A stretch of 64,000 nucleotides of DNA. It comes from Rachicladosporium sp. CCFEE 5018. Lineage: Eukaryota > Ascomycota > Dothideomycetes > Cladosporiales > Cladosporiaceae. The notes under the pieces were generated by a model, which was not told the origin of the DNA, made no database searches, and saw nothing but the letters and a program-made list of their open reading frames with translations. Positions 11,382 to 21,727 of this stretch are shown here, piece after piece. The stretch's first letter is position 1, and each line of letters begins with the position of its first letter. The stretch is taken from assembly GCA_002077045.2 (NCBI GenBank), contig KZ111152.1, forward strand, positions 659,380 to 723,379. Reading direction: 5' to 3'. The translations under genes were made by a program, and so were the position numbers.

Positions 11382-12712
11382 ATGGTGGCGAAACAGGCGT
11401 TAATGCCTTTGCGGTCGTCCAAGCAAGTCGAGGACCCGTTGAACGACATCCGCAAGCTCGAAACCATTGAGTGTGGAGCTGCAGCCAGGGCGCACTTCGC
11501 ATTCCCTGATGGATATCGCAATCTCAATCATGGTGAAGCATTGTCCAACTGAGCCTGCTATAACACGATAGCTGATCAGTGTCACCAGGCTCATTTGGCA
11601 CATATCCATCTGCTATCAGGTCGAAGTTCCATAAATTCGCTGACCTTTCCGAGGAGAGACCGGATGCATTCATTCGATACGATTACCCTCGCCTACTCGA
11701 CGAGTCGCGAAAGGCGATCGCTGACTTCGTGCACGCCCCTATTGATGCTTGCGTGCTGATCAGTAACGCGACAACTGGAATCAATATTGTGTTGAGGAAC
11801 CTGGTCTTCAAGCCTGGCGATGTGATCATCTACTTCGCCACTATATATGGTATGCTTCCTGGAAGACGAACGCGTGAGATGTTGGCTGACTTTGGACAAG
11901 GTGCTTGTGGCAAAACGATCAGCTATATCACCGAGACCACGCCAGCCGAGTCGAGGCAAGTAGAATACACCTACCCGATCTCAGACGATGCTTTGTGTTC
12001 TGCGTTCGAAGATGTCATCAAGGACATCAAAGCACAGGGCAAGAATCCCAGACTCGCGACCTACGATACCATAGCCTCGCTGCCCGGCGTGCGAATGCCA
12101 TTCGAACGACTCACTGCTTTGTGCAAGGACCATGGCATCTTCAGCCTCATCGACGCCGCACACAGTGTTGGTGGCATCCCTATCGATCTCGGCAAGCTCG
12201 ATCCAGATGCGTACGTCACGAACCTGCACAAGTGGCTCTTCGTGCCGCGAGGCTGCGCACTGTTCTATGTTCCGGTACGCAATCAGCACGTCATGCGTTC
12301 GACGCTGCCCACTTCACATGGCTTCGTCCCGCAGCCCACGGGAGATGCATCAGCTGCTCAGATCAATCCTCTGCCGCCGGGTAAGAATACTGCGTACATC
12401 GAGAACTACAAGTTCCTTGGAACGCTTGACAACTCTCCTTATCTATGCGTGCCTGCTGCAATCGAGTGGCGGAAGAAGCTTACTTGGCAGGGCAAGCACG
12501 GCGAGGTCGCTATATATGGCTATCTTGAAGACCTGGCGCAGAAGGCAGGCAAGATAGTGTCGACGAAGCTTGGTACCGATATCCTGGACAACGATGAGCA
12601 TAGCCTCACCAAGTGCTTCTTCAACAACGTGCGGCTGCCATTGGATTACCAGCAAGATGCTGGTGGGGACTTCGCTACTGCAGTCACGATTGCGCAGTGG
12701 ATGAGCAGAGTC
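11382..12712 (+). CDS. class V aminotransferase (PLP-dependent), copy A, cut by assembly gap
   Basis: Exon 1 11382-11532 (ATG at 11382), intron 11533-11588 (56 nt, GTGAAG...CACCAG), exon 2 from 11589 to the contig edge at 12712. The splice creates NLNHGSFGTYPSAI, the classic N-terminal signature of the isopenicillin-N-epimerase / hercynylcysteine-lyase-like branch of class V aminotransferases, which supports the exact junction. Later motifs are NATTGINIVLR, IDAAHSVGGIPIDL (cofactor Asp) and NLHKWLFVPRG, whose Lys is the expected Schiff-base residue. Members act on cysteine sulfoxides or as epimerases or desulfurases; the substrate here cannot be told. Spliced onto the matching 3' part at 12813-14055 the gene would encode 481 aa. 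The bases 11641-12712 recur almost unchanged at 12813-13884 and 25483-26554. Confidence 0.85.
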
Positions 12713-12812
12713 NNNNNNNNNNNNNNNNNNNNNNNNNNNNNNNNNNNNNNNNNNNNNNNNNNNNNNNNNNNNNNNNNNNNNNNNNNNNNNNNNNNNNNNN
12801 NNNNNNNNNNNN
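12713..12812. other. assembly gap, 100 N
   Basis: Exactly 100 undetermined bases, the usual placeholder for a gap of unknown size. The sequence after the gap restarts at the equivalent of 11641, that is 1,072 bp before the sequence lost at the gap, so the two contigs overlap rather than being separated. Confidence 0.97.
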
Positions 12813-14055
12813 TGACCTTTCCGAGGAGAGACCGGATGCATTCATTCGATACGATTACCCTCGCCTACTCGACGAGTCGCGAAAGGCGATCGCTGACTTC
12901 GTGCACGCCCCTGTTGATGCTTGCGTGCTGATCAGTAACGCGACAACTGGAATCAATATTGTGTTGAGGAACCTGGTCTTCAAGCCTGGCGATGTGATCA
13001 TCTACTTCGCCACTATATATGGTATGCTTCCTGGAAGACGAACGCGTGAGATGTTGGCTGACTTTGGACAAGGTGCTTGTGGCAAAACGATCAGCTATAT
13101 CACCGAGACCACGCCAGCCGAGTCGAGGCAAGTAGAATACACCTACCCGATCTCAGACGATGCTTTGTGTTCTGCGTTCGAAGATGTCATCAAAGACATC
13201 AAAGCACAGGGCAAGAATCCCAGACTCGCGACCTACGATACCATAGCCTCGCTGCCCGGCGTGCGAATGCCATTCGAACGACTCACTGCTTTGTGCAAGG
13301 ACCATGGCATCTTCAGCCTCATCGACGCCGCACACAGTGTTGGTGGCATCCCTATCGATCTCGGCAAGCTCGATCCAGATGCGTACGTCACGAACCTGCA
13401 CAAGTGGCTCTTCGTGCCGCGAGGCTGCGCACTGTTCTATGTTCCAGTACGCAATCAGCACGTCATGCGTTCGACGCTGCCCACTTCACATGGCTTCGTC
13501 CCGCAGCCCACGGGAGATGCATCAGCTGCTCAGATCAATCCTCTGCCGCCGGGTAAGAATACTGCGTACATCGAGAACTACAAGTTCCTTGGAACGCTTG
13601 ACAACTCTCCTTGTCTATGCGTGCCTGCTGCAATCGAGTGGCGGAAGAAGCTTACTTGGCAGGGCAAGCACGGCGAGGTCGCTATATATGGCTATCTTGA
13701 AGACCTGGCGCAGAAGGCAGGCAAGATAGTGTCGACGAAGCTTGGTACCGATATCCTGGACAACGATGAGCATAGCCTCACCGGGTGCTTCTTCAACAAC
13801 GTGCGGCTGCCATTGGATTACCAGCAAGATGCTGGTGGGGACTTCGCTACTGCAGTCACGATTGCGCAGTGGATGAGCAGAGTCCTCGTCGAAGAGTACG
13901 ACACGTTCATGGCTTTCTTAGTGCACGGTGATACCTGGTGGGTCAGACTGAGTGCTCAGATCTACCTCGTCGAGGCGGACTTCGAGTGGAGCGCAGATAT
14001 ATTGGAGAAGCTCTGCGCAAGGGTGAGAGAAGGAGAGTGGAAGAAGACTCGATAG
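12813..14055 (+). CDS. class V aminotransferase, copy B, 5' end missing at contig edge
   Basis: The frame enters directly from the gap (first codons DLSEERPDAF) and ends at TAG 14053-14055; exon 1 and the first part of exon 2 are absent. It carries the same cofactor motifs as copy A (IDAAHSVGGIP, NLHKWLFVPRG) and adds the true C terminus (SRVLVEEYDTFM through EGEWKKTR). Compared with 11641-12712 I count about six base differences in 1,072 bp, including a Val for Ile, a Cys for Tyr and a Gly for Lys codon. I interpret it as the same locus as copy A, from an overlapping contig, rather than a second gene. Transcription converges with the P450 gene 373 bp downstream. Confidence 0.85.
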
Positions 14056-14428
14056 ATCAGACTAGTCCGTGAGATGCGTGGACACACTGTCCCCACCACC
14101 GATTCTAGAGATGCTGGAGAGGTGCCAACATTTTGAGCAGTGCGCTGTCCGAATCCTGCACGACATCTACTATTGTAACACTCGAAGCCTGACTATCTCA
14201 CTTGTACAACAATCCGGCTTGAGCACATCCCGGCAGACCCGCAACCGCTGATCTGTATTTGAGCTGCCTTTGAGAGACACGAAGTGTCATATGCGTCGAC
14301 AATGAGAAGGGCGCAGTCTCCCACAATCATTCCAAATGTTTGTGACTCTCGCAGAAGAGCGTACAGTAGCATCGGAACGGCAATGAATTTGTGGAGAGGC
14401 AATGTAGGTTTCGTAGGATACGAGTCGC
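14056..14428. other. convergent 3' spacer
   Basis: 373 bp between the stops of the aminotransferase and the P450. No coding potential recognised; probably both 3' UTRs. Confidence 0.5.
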
Positions 14429-16522
14429 TCAACGCCTCTTGCTTATGCGAACGTTGACACCTTTACCCGGAGTAGCGGCCCCGGAGGCATCAGCAGCGTG
14501 ATACACGCCTTGCATCTGTAATGTCAACAAGCTGACGCTGTCTTTCATAAGTGCATCGAGTCGCGCGTTTCTCTCTGACAGTGTTTCCTCGTGGTCACCA
14601 ATCTGCAATGGGACGGCTTCAATGCGGTGACGACGAAATAGGCCGAGGAAGATAGCTGTGAACTCGACCTGCGCCATCTTTTGGCCCGGACAGATCCTAG
14701 GTCCGCCCGACCATGGCATGTAGCAGCCACGGGGTGGTTGATACAGAGATTGCGCTGATCCAGGAGGATTGATCCATCGGGTGGGCCGAAATACATTTTC
14801 GTCTGCCAGCGCTGTGCCATCGTGAGCGCTCACGGTCTTTCGGGCTTCGGTCTCCTTGTCCGATAGATTCAGATTTCGCCAGATCTCAGGAATGAGGTGC
14901 AAGCCCACGACATCCACGTACATAGTGCAGCTAGCTGGCGCACGAACGGTTCCAGCTGACGTTTCGATGACCTGAGGCCCGCTCGTCTCCTTGGCCAAAT
15001 GGACCACGGGAACAAAGAGTCGCAATGTCTCGAGCATGACTGCCATGATCCGGACAACGCGTGGGAAGATTGCAACGTAGTCAAAATCATCGCCCATGTC
15101 GTCCGAAAGTAACTCATCGACTTCCTCAAACATCCAGTCCTGAACCTCGGGATACCGGCACAGTAAGGCTAGCGCATAAGAGAGCGTGTTTGCTGTGGTA
15201 TCGAAGCCTGCCGCAGAGACGACTAGAGATTGCATCAGCTATGGCCGTGGCGAAATCTAATTGTACTCCACCTACCGAACAGGTTACCCATGAGCTCCTC
15301 ATCAGTCAATGAAGTGTTGGACTTGCCATCGCCTCGATTGGCACGCAGCAGCTGACTAGCAATATTGCTTCGAGTCTGGCCGCTCTCACGCTCTGCTCGC
15401 TCGGACTCCATCTGCAGGAAGTGCTTGGTATGAGCAGGGAACTCTTCGACTGCTATGCCGAGCTCGCTGAGATATTTGTGCCCCGGAAGAAAGCTTGGGT
15501 AACTCTTGAGGAACCAAATTGGGAGAATAATGGGTCCGGCGACAGCCTCGATGACTGTCTTGCACGACTGCATATAGGTCATCTTGTATCCTGGACGAGG
15601 CTTGTCATCTTTGTCACTGTCCCAGGTGACATCTTGCCCCATTGCTCCGCCTGCAAGAACGTTTATTGTTATTTTCTTCCTTTATCAATCGTCAGTCTAG
15701 TGCAAGTTCACACAACCCATAGCTCCACCTACATCATGTTGAACACCTCCGTACTTTCGGCAGCGTTGCCATCGGCTTTATCAAAGACTTCGCCCATCAT
15801 CCCAGATGTGTGCCGCAAACTTTCACCGAAGATGACCTTCGAGACCCGCTCGTTGATGACACTGGTAATGATTTTGCGTTGCCTGGACCAGGTCGGACCG
15901 TTCGTTGTCAAGACATTCTGGCCAAAGCGTCCAATCTGCGCAGCAAGAAAGCGTCAATTGAGGCGGAGCACTGACAGCACGATGCTATGTATACGCACGA
16001 AGGCTGAAATCCACTGTGCTTGCTGAAAGTCCTTCGGACGCGACACAATCTGCCAGGCTACCTCCGGGTCACGAGTAGTGATCTCTGATAACCCAGCTGT
16101 GGCTAGCTATAAGCCAGTATCAGCATGGTCCGCCAGAAGGACTGAGGGCTGAATGACGTACGAAGAAAGTCTTGTCGTTTCCTTGAGGCGCTGCGTATTG
16201 CTCGAATGGGCCAAGCTGACATCGCAGTAAGCAAAACTGTTTGCAATGCTTTGCAGCCACGGGTGCATGCCTTATCATGAAATTCCCAGCCGTAGATGGC
16301 CAGCACTATCCTCTCGAAGAGCACCTTCGGAAGTACCTTCTGCAAGACAGGACGCAAAGGTACCGAGATCACAATCCAAAGCGGGTTGTCTTGGTCCCAT
16401 GGCAGGATGATCACTGGCACACCTGACTTCCTGGCATAGTAGAAGTTTCGCAAGAATCTGTAGGGCCATGGAAGGAAGCATAGCGTCAGGAGCGCGGCCA
16501 CGATCGTGAAGATGGACGGCAT
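14429..16522 (-). CDS. cytochrome P450 monooxygenase, version 1 (six exons, GC donor in intron 1)
   Basis: Exons 16522-16271, 16215-16162, 16106-15999, 15935-15733, 15679-15276 and 15222-14429 give 604 aa. All junctions keep frame and match version 2. The N terminus is a membrane anchor (IFTIVAALLTLCFLPWPY). P450 marks: WSRQRKI (C-helix W-x-x-x-R), AGFDTT in the I helix, ETLRL (ExxR), FRPTRW, and PWSGGPRICPGQ with the haem-thiolate Cys. Such enzymes sit on the ER and oxidise lipophilic substrates with a P450 reductase; the substrate is unknown. Intron 1 (16270-16216, 55 nt) has donor GCATGC where version 2 has GTATGT. GC-AG introns are tolerated but usually weaker. The other introns have GT donors and AG acceptors. 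It is longer than most P450s (about 500 aa), mainly in the region before the I helix. Confidence 0.85.
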
Positions 16523-16843
16523 GATGTTGCCTTGAAAGCAGGAGATAGAATTGCAGTGTTTCGGTTCAGCAGACAGCGAGCTACCTTTGCGGATGTAAAG
16601 TCAAGGTACTGCCTGCCATGGCGTTAGCAATCGACTCTCAGCCCTGGAGGGTGGGAGTCAGCAGTTTGATTACTGGTGAAGGTGCTAGGATGGTGATCCT
16701 ACAGGCTACAGCTCGCTTAGATGTGCGTGAGGTTCTGCACGGACCAGGTGCTCCAGAATCTGCGGGCGGACCGAATGATTCGTGTCTCGCACTGTGTTCA
16801 TACACTATCCTATCTCCGTACTCATCTATGTAACAATTAACGT
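16523..16843. promoter_or_regulatory. P450 upstream region / PPR 3' end
   Basis: 321 bp between the PPR stop and the P450 start, both on the minus strand. It contains the P450 promoter and the PPR 3' UTR. No motif named. Confidence 0.4.
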
Positions 16844-19800
16844 CTATGAAGACCTTCGCTCCCCCTTCAGCCACTTCCTCTGCACATTGTCATCGACGGA
16901 GGGCATATTCTGCACCGCAAACAGCGTTCTTGGCGCATACTTCCTGATGAGCTTCGCAGTCCCTACGTACTTCTCCACGGCCACGTCCTCCCCACTTACA
17001 GCTATAGGCGTCACACCCACAGCCTCTAGTCGTCTCAGCTTCAGTAGCGCCGAAGCCAACATGACTAGGGTCTGATACTGCGGCATCAGCTGCTGGGGTG
17101 GTAGATACCGGGCGTTGATGTAGCTCAAGCCTTGTTTTTGTGTAGCTTGCGTAGGCTTGTGAGAGGCTCGCTTTGCCCAGCCTGGGAATGAAGGAATGAG
17201 GTATCGCTCTGTAAGACGGAAGGCAAGCAGTGCCAGCGGCCGTTCTCGGCGGACCAGATTACTGATGAAAATGTTCCAGGTGCGATTGTCGAGCATGTAG
17301 CCTTCGCGAAGCAACCCGGCAACGGTTGAGACCATGTCGTTATACCGGCCTTGTGAAAGCAGCGCCGAGATGTAGCGGCGGACGGTGGTCGACAGGATGT
17401 GGCGTAAAGCAGGCGAGTGTTTCGCTTTCATGAGAGCAGACTTGGAATGCTCCACGCGTCTGACGACAGACGTTGCAGGCGTGGCATCTTCAAGCGCCGG
17501 CAAGCTCAAACGATACAAGGGTCCAGGCTCGTCGGACAAAGGAAGTAGAGTGGGTGGAGCTCGGAAAGCCGTGACGATGTCTGCTTGCTCCTTCGCCAAC
17601 TTCCAGCAGGCATCCACTTCGTCCCATGCTTGCATTCCCTGATGCGTGATCATTAGCGCGTTAAGCACTACTATAGGCTGCTGCGGCTTGACTGAGTCCT
17701 TGCTGTCCTTGATTGCGACCGCCTGCTTGAACTGCCGTACTAGCTCTTGGGCAGCTGAAAAGCACTGACGTGTGCCGTGGGCGGCGATGAGCTGGCCGTA
17801 ATACATCGCTTCGACGGAGCCATAGTCTCGCAGCGATACGTTTTGCGGCTGTCTGGCGGCATGTGGTGCCGATATGTCTGCGTCCGACATCGACTTGAAG
17901 GCTCTGATGGTCTGCGAAAGTGACGCATCTCCGGCTATGCCGTCGGGCGTGGCGATGGTCGTCTCTGCTCCTTCCGAGATTGCTCTAGCCTTAAGGTACG
18001 CTAAGTTCGAACTTGTTGAAGGCCTGACACTCAGTCGCTTCATGTGCCGGTGCAAGTCTAGAGCTTCTCTGGGCTTCTTCTGATTGATGTATCCAGTCAT
18101 GACGATGGCGTAGTGAAATGCTGTGGGTCGCATGTCATTCTTCGGCATGACATTCGACAAGATCTGATGTGCCGAAGCTGTCTGTTGATACAGCGTCAAG
18201 GCAAGCATCAAAGCGCCATAGCTGTCCGCATCGAGTGAAACATTCTCTGCTCTCATTCGTCTGTACACTCGCATAGTCGAGTCGATCTCACGACGAATCG
18301 CAAATGCAGTCAGCAATATGTTGAAGCACCCCGTGAGTTGGCCCTCAATCTCTCCTTTCCGTTGCTTGGTGACAGCCTCTTCTAAGACCGTCACTGCGCT
18401 ATTGATGTCATTGTCGTTGATATGCGCAGTCATGAGACTGCCGTATAGGGCAGTACTCCTGTTCTCGGAGCTGAGCGTATCGAACTGCAGCAGTAGACCA
18501 TGTACACTCTCGACGTCTCCCCTCAATGCGTACATTTCGAGAACAGGATGGAAGATGTACTGATTGGGCTTGTCGTCGCCGAGCTGCATGAACTGCTGTA
18601 AGGTGTCAGCCGCTCCATCAAGGTCGTCAGCCCGAGAATAGGCATGCAAGAGCACAGCCCAGATCTTCCTTCGCTCTGCTACTGGCACAATGGCTGTGTG
18701 CAGTCCTGTAAGCTGAACGATGCTGTCGAATGCTTTGCGAGCTTCCTTGACATCAGCTCTGCGAGCATGCACGTATATGAGCGCCCACAGCGCATCCACT
18801 TGTTGCTTGATGTCAGGGTATCCGCTTCGTAAGAGCTGCCAGTAGTGTTGGACGCGATCAGGCCGGCCTCGGCCAGCCCAGGCTTTCATAAATCGAACAA
18901 GCGCAGTCCGACCGATCTTGCCATAGAACTTCACCCAGTCCGATTCGATATTGTGCAAGTGTATGCCTCTTCCATCGTTCTGTATGGTGAAACTATCGAG
19001 TTCATCTGTGGCGTTGATGAGGCCTCTTTGGAGCAAGCCGAGCATCGCTCGACTCGGCGCGACGCCATCGCGTTTGCGATACCTTGAATACATGAATGAC
19101 ACGATCTTGTGAGCATTTGCATAAGGAATGCCCGATTCCGGCTTTAAGATAGCAAGAATGAGCTCTTTGAATAAGACCACAGTCTCCTGCTCGTCTTGCT
19201 TGAAGTAGCCTAGCATGTAACGCATAGTACGGCCATCCATAGCACTCAAAAGTGCTGCCGAGGGCTTCGATTTGTCGACATTCTTGATCACGAGCTCTTC
19301 GCGCAGCACAGTCTTGAAAAGCGACTGGCAGAAAAGATTGAACTCCGAAGAAGGCACATCGGATTTGTATCGCAACAACATATGCTTGGCAAGTTCCATC
19401 GCCTTGTCAAATAGCATAGGGAGTGTAGCAATATCGCGCCAAAAGGTGCTCAACATCATGGCCTGCGTCACAGCGCTATCTTGGAATCGATGGTTTAATT
19501 GTTGTTTGACCTTGAATGCAAGATCCCACATCTTTTGTTCCAGCGCGATCTTGCATAGATGGCCAGATACAGCAAAGCCATTGTGTAGCCTCGCAAGAGC
19601 TTCCTCATGAGCCTGCTCAGCAAGGCCAAGGAGATGGCATCGCACAAACATGCTTGTAGCGGCTTTATACACGCCAAAACTGCGATGCTGTGCCGGTATC
19701 GAGTTGTAGACTTCCAGACAGTGTGCTTCTGCGGCCTCGTTCTCTTGTGTCGACAGCCATGCCAAAAGCATCTCTTTCGTGAGCAAATCGTTGCGATCTC

Positions 19801-20551
19801 TCTCGTCCAATTGGCAGTACAGTGCCCAGGCTTGAGAAGTGGTCTCCAGCCCTGTCAAAGGAGCTCCATCGATCGAGTCGCGTCGCGCCTTTGCGATCAA
19901 ACGCTTAAATTGGCGCAATGCAGGTAGACCTTGTCCGTCGGACTCTGCGATCTCTCCAGGGAAGTCTGAAAAGCTGCCGTCATCGTCCGTCTCGGCGTGA
20001 TTCGTGAATGCGTTCACATCAAGGGGAATGTTTGGTTGTGGAGCCTTGTCTCGTTCGATCTCGAGCGCAGACTCGTCTTCCAGTAGACTTGCTAGGTCTC
20101 GGCCTCCAAGTTCGCCGGCGTTGCTCAAACTCGGTGTATATGTGCTCGTCGAAGCACTGCCTCGAGACGCGAAGCCACGCGATCGTTGGATAGGAACTCT
20201 TCTCGTCTCACGGCGTTGCCGAGTACGGCTCCCGTCCGATATCAATTGCAGCATTGTGAGCGCCTGTGGCGGGTACAGAAAGTCAAGAAATTGTGGCTTT
20301 TCTGCCACTGCCGAGTCCGCCCCATGTATACGAGGACTAGCAGCGACTCTCATTGAAGTTGCTAGTCTGCCTCCGCTGGTATCGCCCGCACCCGCCCACG
20401 GCGCAGTGGGCGTCCATGTCCCAGGAGAGCAGTCGCCGCTCCCATGGCTCCAGAATGTCGACTGCAGCAGCCGAGTGCTCCGCGATGGGCGTGCAGATCT
20501 GAGAGACAGCTTTACTCCAGTATCGACGCATGTCGTTGCGAGCTCTAGCAT
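16844..20551 (-). CDS. mitochondrial pentatricopeptide-repeat protein, Pet309/Cya5-like, version 1
   Basis: Single exon of 1,235 codons from ATG 20551 to the stop at 16844. The N terminus is Arg/Ser-rich with few acids, as in mitochondrial presequences, and contains FLDFLYPPQAL near residue 90, a block I associate with fungal Cya5/Pet309-type COX1 translation factors. From about residue 215 onward come repeated helical hairpins of about 35 residues with PPR spacing, for example WAVLLHAYSRADDLDGAAD, YIFHPVLEMYALRGDVESV, LYGSLMTAHINDNDINSAV and FHYAIVMTGYINQKKPREAL. PPR proteins bind organellar RNA; assignment as the COX1 activator is inference from length and N-terminal resemblance. Version 2 at 29750-33454 is intact and co-linear, so this gene looks constrained in both haplotypes. 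It is divergent from the transporter 1.18 kb away. Confidence 0.8.
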   Translation of the reverse strand: MLELATTCVDTGVKLSLRSARPSRSTRLLQSTFWSHGSGDCSPGTWTPTAPWAGAGDTSGGRLATSMRVAASPRIHGADSAVAEKPQFLDFLYPPQALTMLQLISDGSRTRQRRETRRVPIQRSRGFASRGSASTSTYTPSLSNAGELGGRDLASLLEDESALEIERDKAPQPNIPLDVNAFTNHAETDDDGSFSDFPGEIAESDGQGLPALRQFKRLIAKARRDSIDGAPLTGLETTSQAWALYCQLDERDRNDLLTKEMLLAWLSTQENEAAEAHCLEVYNSIPAQHRSFGVYKAATSMFVRCHLLGLAEQAHEEALARLHNGFAVSGHLCKIALEQKMWDLAFKVKQQLNHRFQDSAVTQAMMLSTFWRDIATLPMLFDKAMELAKHMLLRYKSDVPSSEFNLFCQSLFKTVLREELVIKNVDKSKPSAALLSAMDGRTMRYMLGYFKQDEQETVVLFKELILAILKPESGIPYANAHKIVSFMYSRYRKRDGVAPSRAMLGLLQRGLINATDELDSFTIQNDGRGIHLHNIESDWVKFYGKIGRTALVRFMKAWAGRGRPDRVQHYWQLLRSGYPDIKQQVDALWALIYVHARRADVKEARKAFDSIVQLTGLHTAIVPVAERRKIWAVLLHAYSRADDLDGAADTLQQFMQLGDDKPNQYIFHPVLEMYALRGDVESVHGLLLQFDTLSSENRSTALYGSLMTAHINDNDINSAVTVLEEAVTKQRKGEIEGQLTGCFNILLTAFAIRREIDSTMRVYRRMRAENVSLDADSYGALMLALTLYQQTASAHQILSNVMPKNDMRPTAFHYAIVMTGYINQKKPREALDLHRHMKRLSVRPSTSSNLAYLKARAISEGAETTIATPDGIAGDASLSQTIRAFKSMSDADISAPHAARQPQNVSLRDYGSVEAMYYGQLIAAHGTRQCFSAAQELVRQFKQAVAIKDSKDSVKPQQPIVVLNALMITHQGMQAWDEVDACWKLAKEQADIVTAFRAPPTLLPLSDEPGPLYRLSLPALEDATPATSVVRRVEHSKSALMKAKHSPALRHILSTTVRRYISALLSQGRYNDMVSTVAGLLREGYMLDNRTWNIFISNLVRRERPLALLAFRLTERYLIPSFPGWAKRASHKPTQATQKQGLSYINARYLPPQQLMPQYQTLVMLASALLKLRRLEAVGVTPIAVSGEDVAVEKYVGTAKLIRKYAPRTLFAVQNMPSVDDNVQRKWLKGERRSS

Positions 20552-21727
20552 GCCACTCCGGAAGAGCTAGATGGGAGTGCTGCACCACCACCGAGAGCAG
20601 TCTATGGGCCGACTTTGGAGTGTACCATGCCACGCGCAGTTAAGCAAAGTACAGCGCTGCAGCTCCCGAGTCACTACGCCGCATCAATTGAAGGGAACGA
20701 GTGTATGATGTTGCGAGTCATACACATGTAGGTGAATGTCACAACCCTGTAGATTATTTGGATTCCCTTCATGACGATGTTCAATTTCTAAGGCATCAAG
20801 GCATTTCAAATTGAGCTCCCCCGAACTCCGCAGAGCCTCAGCGACCTCATCGACGACGACGTGGTTGGTGGCAGCGATACCAACATCTCGAGTCACACTA
20901 GACCATAGCGGGCAGTACTCCGCTAATGAACTACCACCTGCTGCTTCGAGCTCGACGTCGTTGACCAGGCCAATCGCCTCTGATCGGGTGACATGACTGA
21001 CCCCCCACCACGCAGATGAGTTCTACGCGCCACAGCCGCCAGAGCGGGTACCTCTTAGAATGACTTTGGCTGTGGCACAGGTCACTGGTTTGTGAGATCA
21101 TTCGTCGTCCCATGTTCCCTGACTTCTACATCTACCTTACCGCTACACTTCTGCGCAAGCCACGCGCTGATATCGGCGCCCGCTCTATGAAGCCACAGTC
21201 GGTCTGTCCCAAGCACCTCGCGCGCCCAGGTCGTTCGCTTTCCAAGGTTGTTCGAAGCTGCCGGGCGGCTAGAATCGGGAAGCAGGCAGCTTTGCAGACG
21301 GTAGATGGCTGCTGTGTCTTCAGTGGCCACATTGCTCTTTTCCTGTCATTTTCGGTACCATACCAACCAGCCTGCTTCTCTGGCACAGTAGAGCACATAG
21401 TGATCAATACCTGCCATCTAGCAGCCCGGCTACATGTGTGTAGCAAAACTAGCTCTTCCAGGTTGGTTGTCAAGCTGTGTCTCTGCACTGAAGCTTGGGC
21501 GACATTCTACATCACCCTGCGGATTTCAAACGTCACTGCACCTCATCCCATGCCCACGTGCGGCATCTTCCTGCATAGTGAAGCTCTGTGCGGCGGTGCA
21601 ACACCGCTATATCTTCTCGAGCTTCCCGAGTGGTAGGCAAGCATCATTTTCAGTTTCGTCCTGCGTTGAAGCGTAGTTCATACATTCTTACCCTTTCCAC
21701 TGGCCGTGAACGAGACAACCAGCCAAG
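20552..21727. promoter_or_regulatory. divergent promoter region PPR / transporter
   Basis: 1,176 bp between divergent start codons, matched at 33455-34630 in version 2 with small indels (for example around 20790-20815). Short frames within it have no recognisable product. A pyrimidine-rich leader lies just before the transporter ATG (near 21688-21700). Confidence 0.45.

Noticed and set aside
12613..12931. Frames crossing the N run that seem to fuse two aminotransferase parts or start a novel protein
   Set aside because: They read through 100 undetermined bases between overlapping contigs; the fusion is an artefact.
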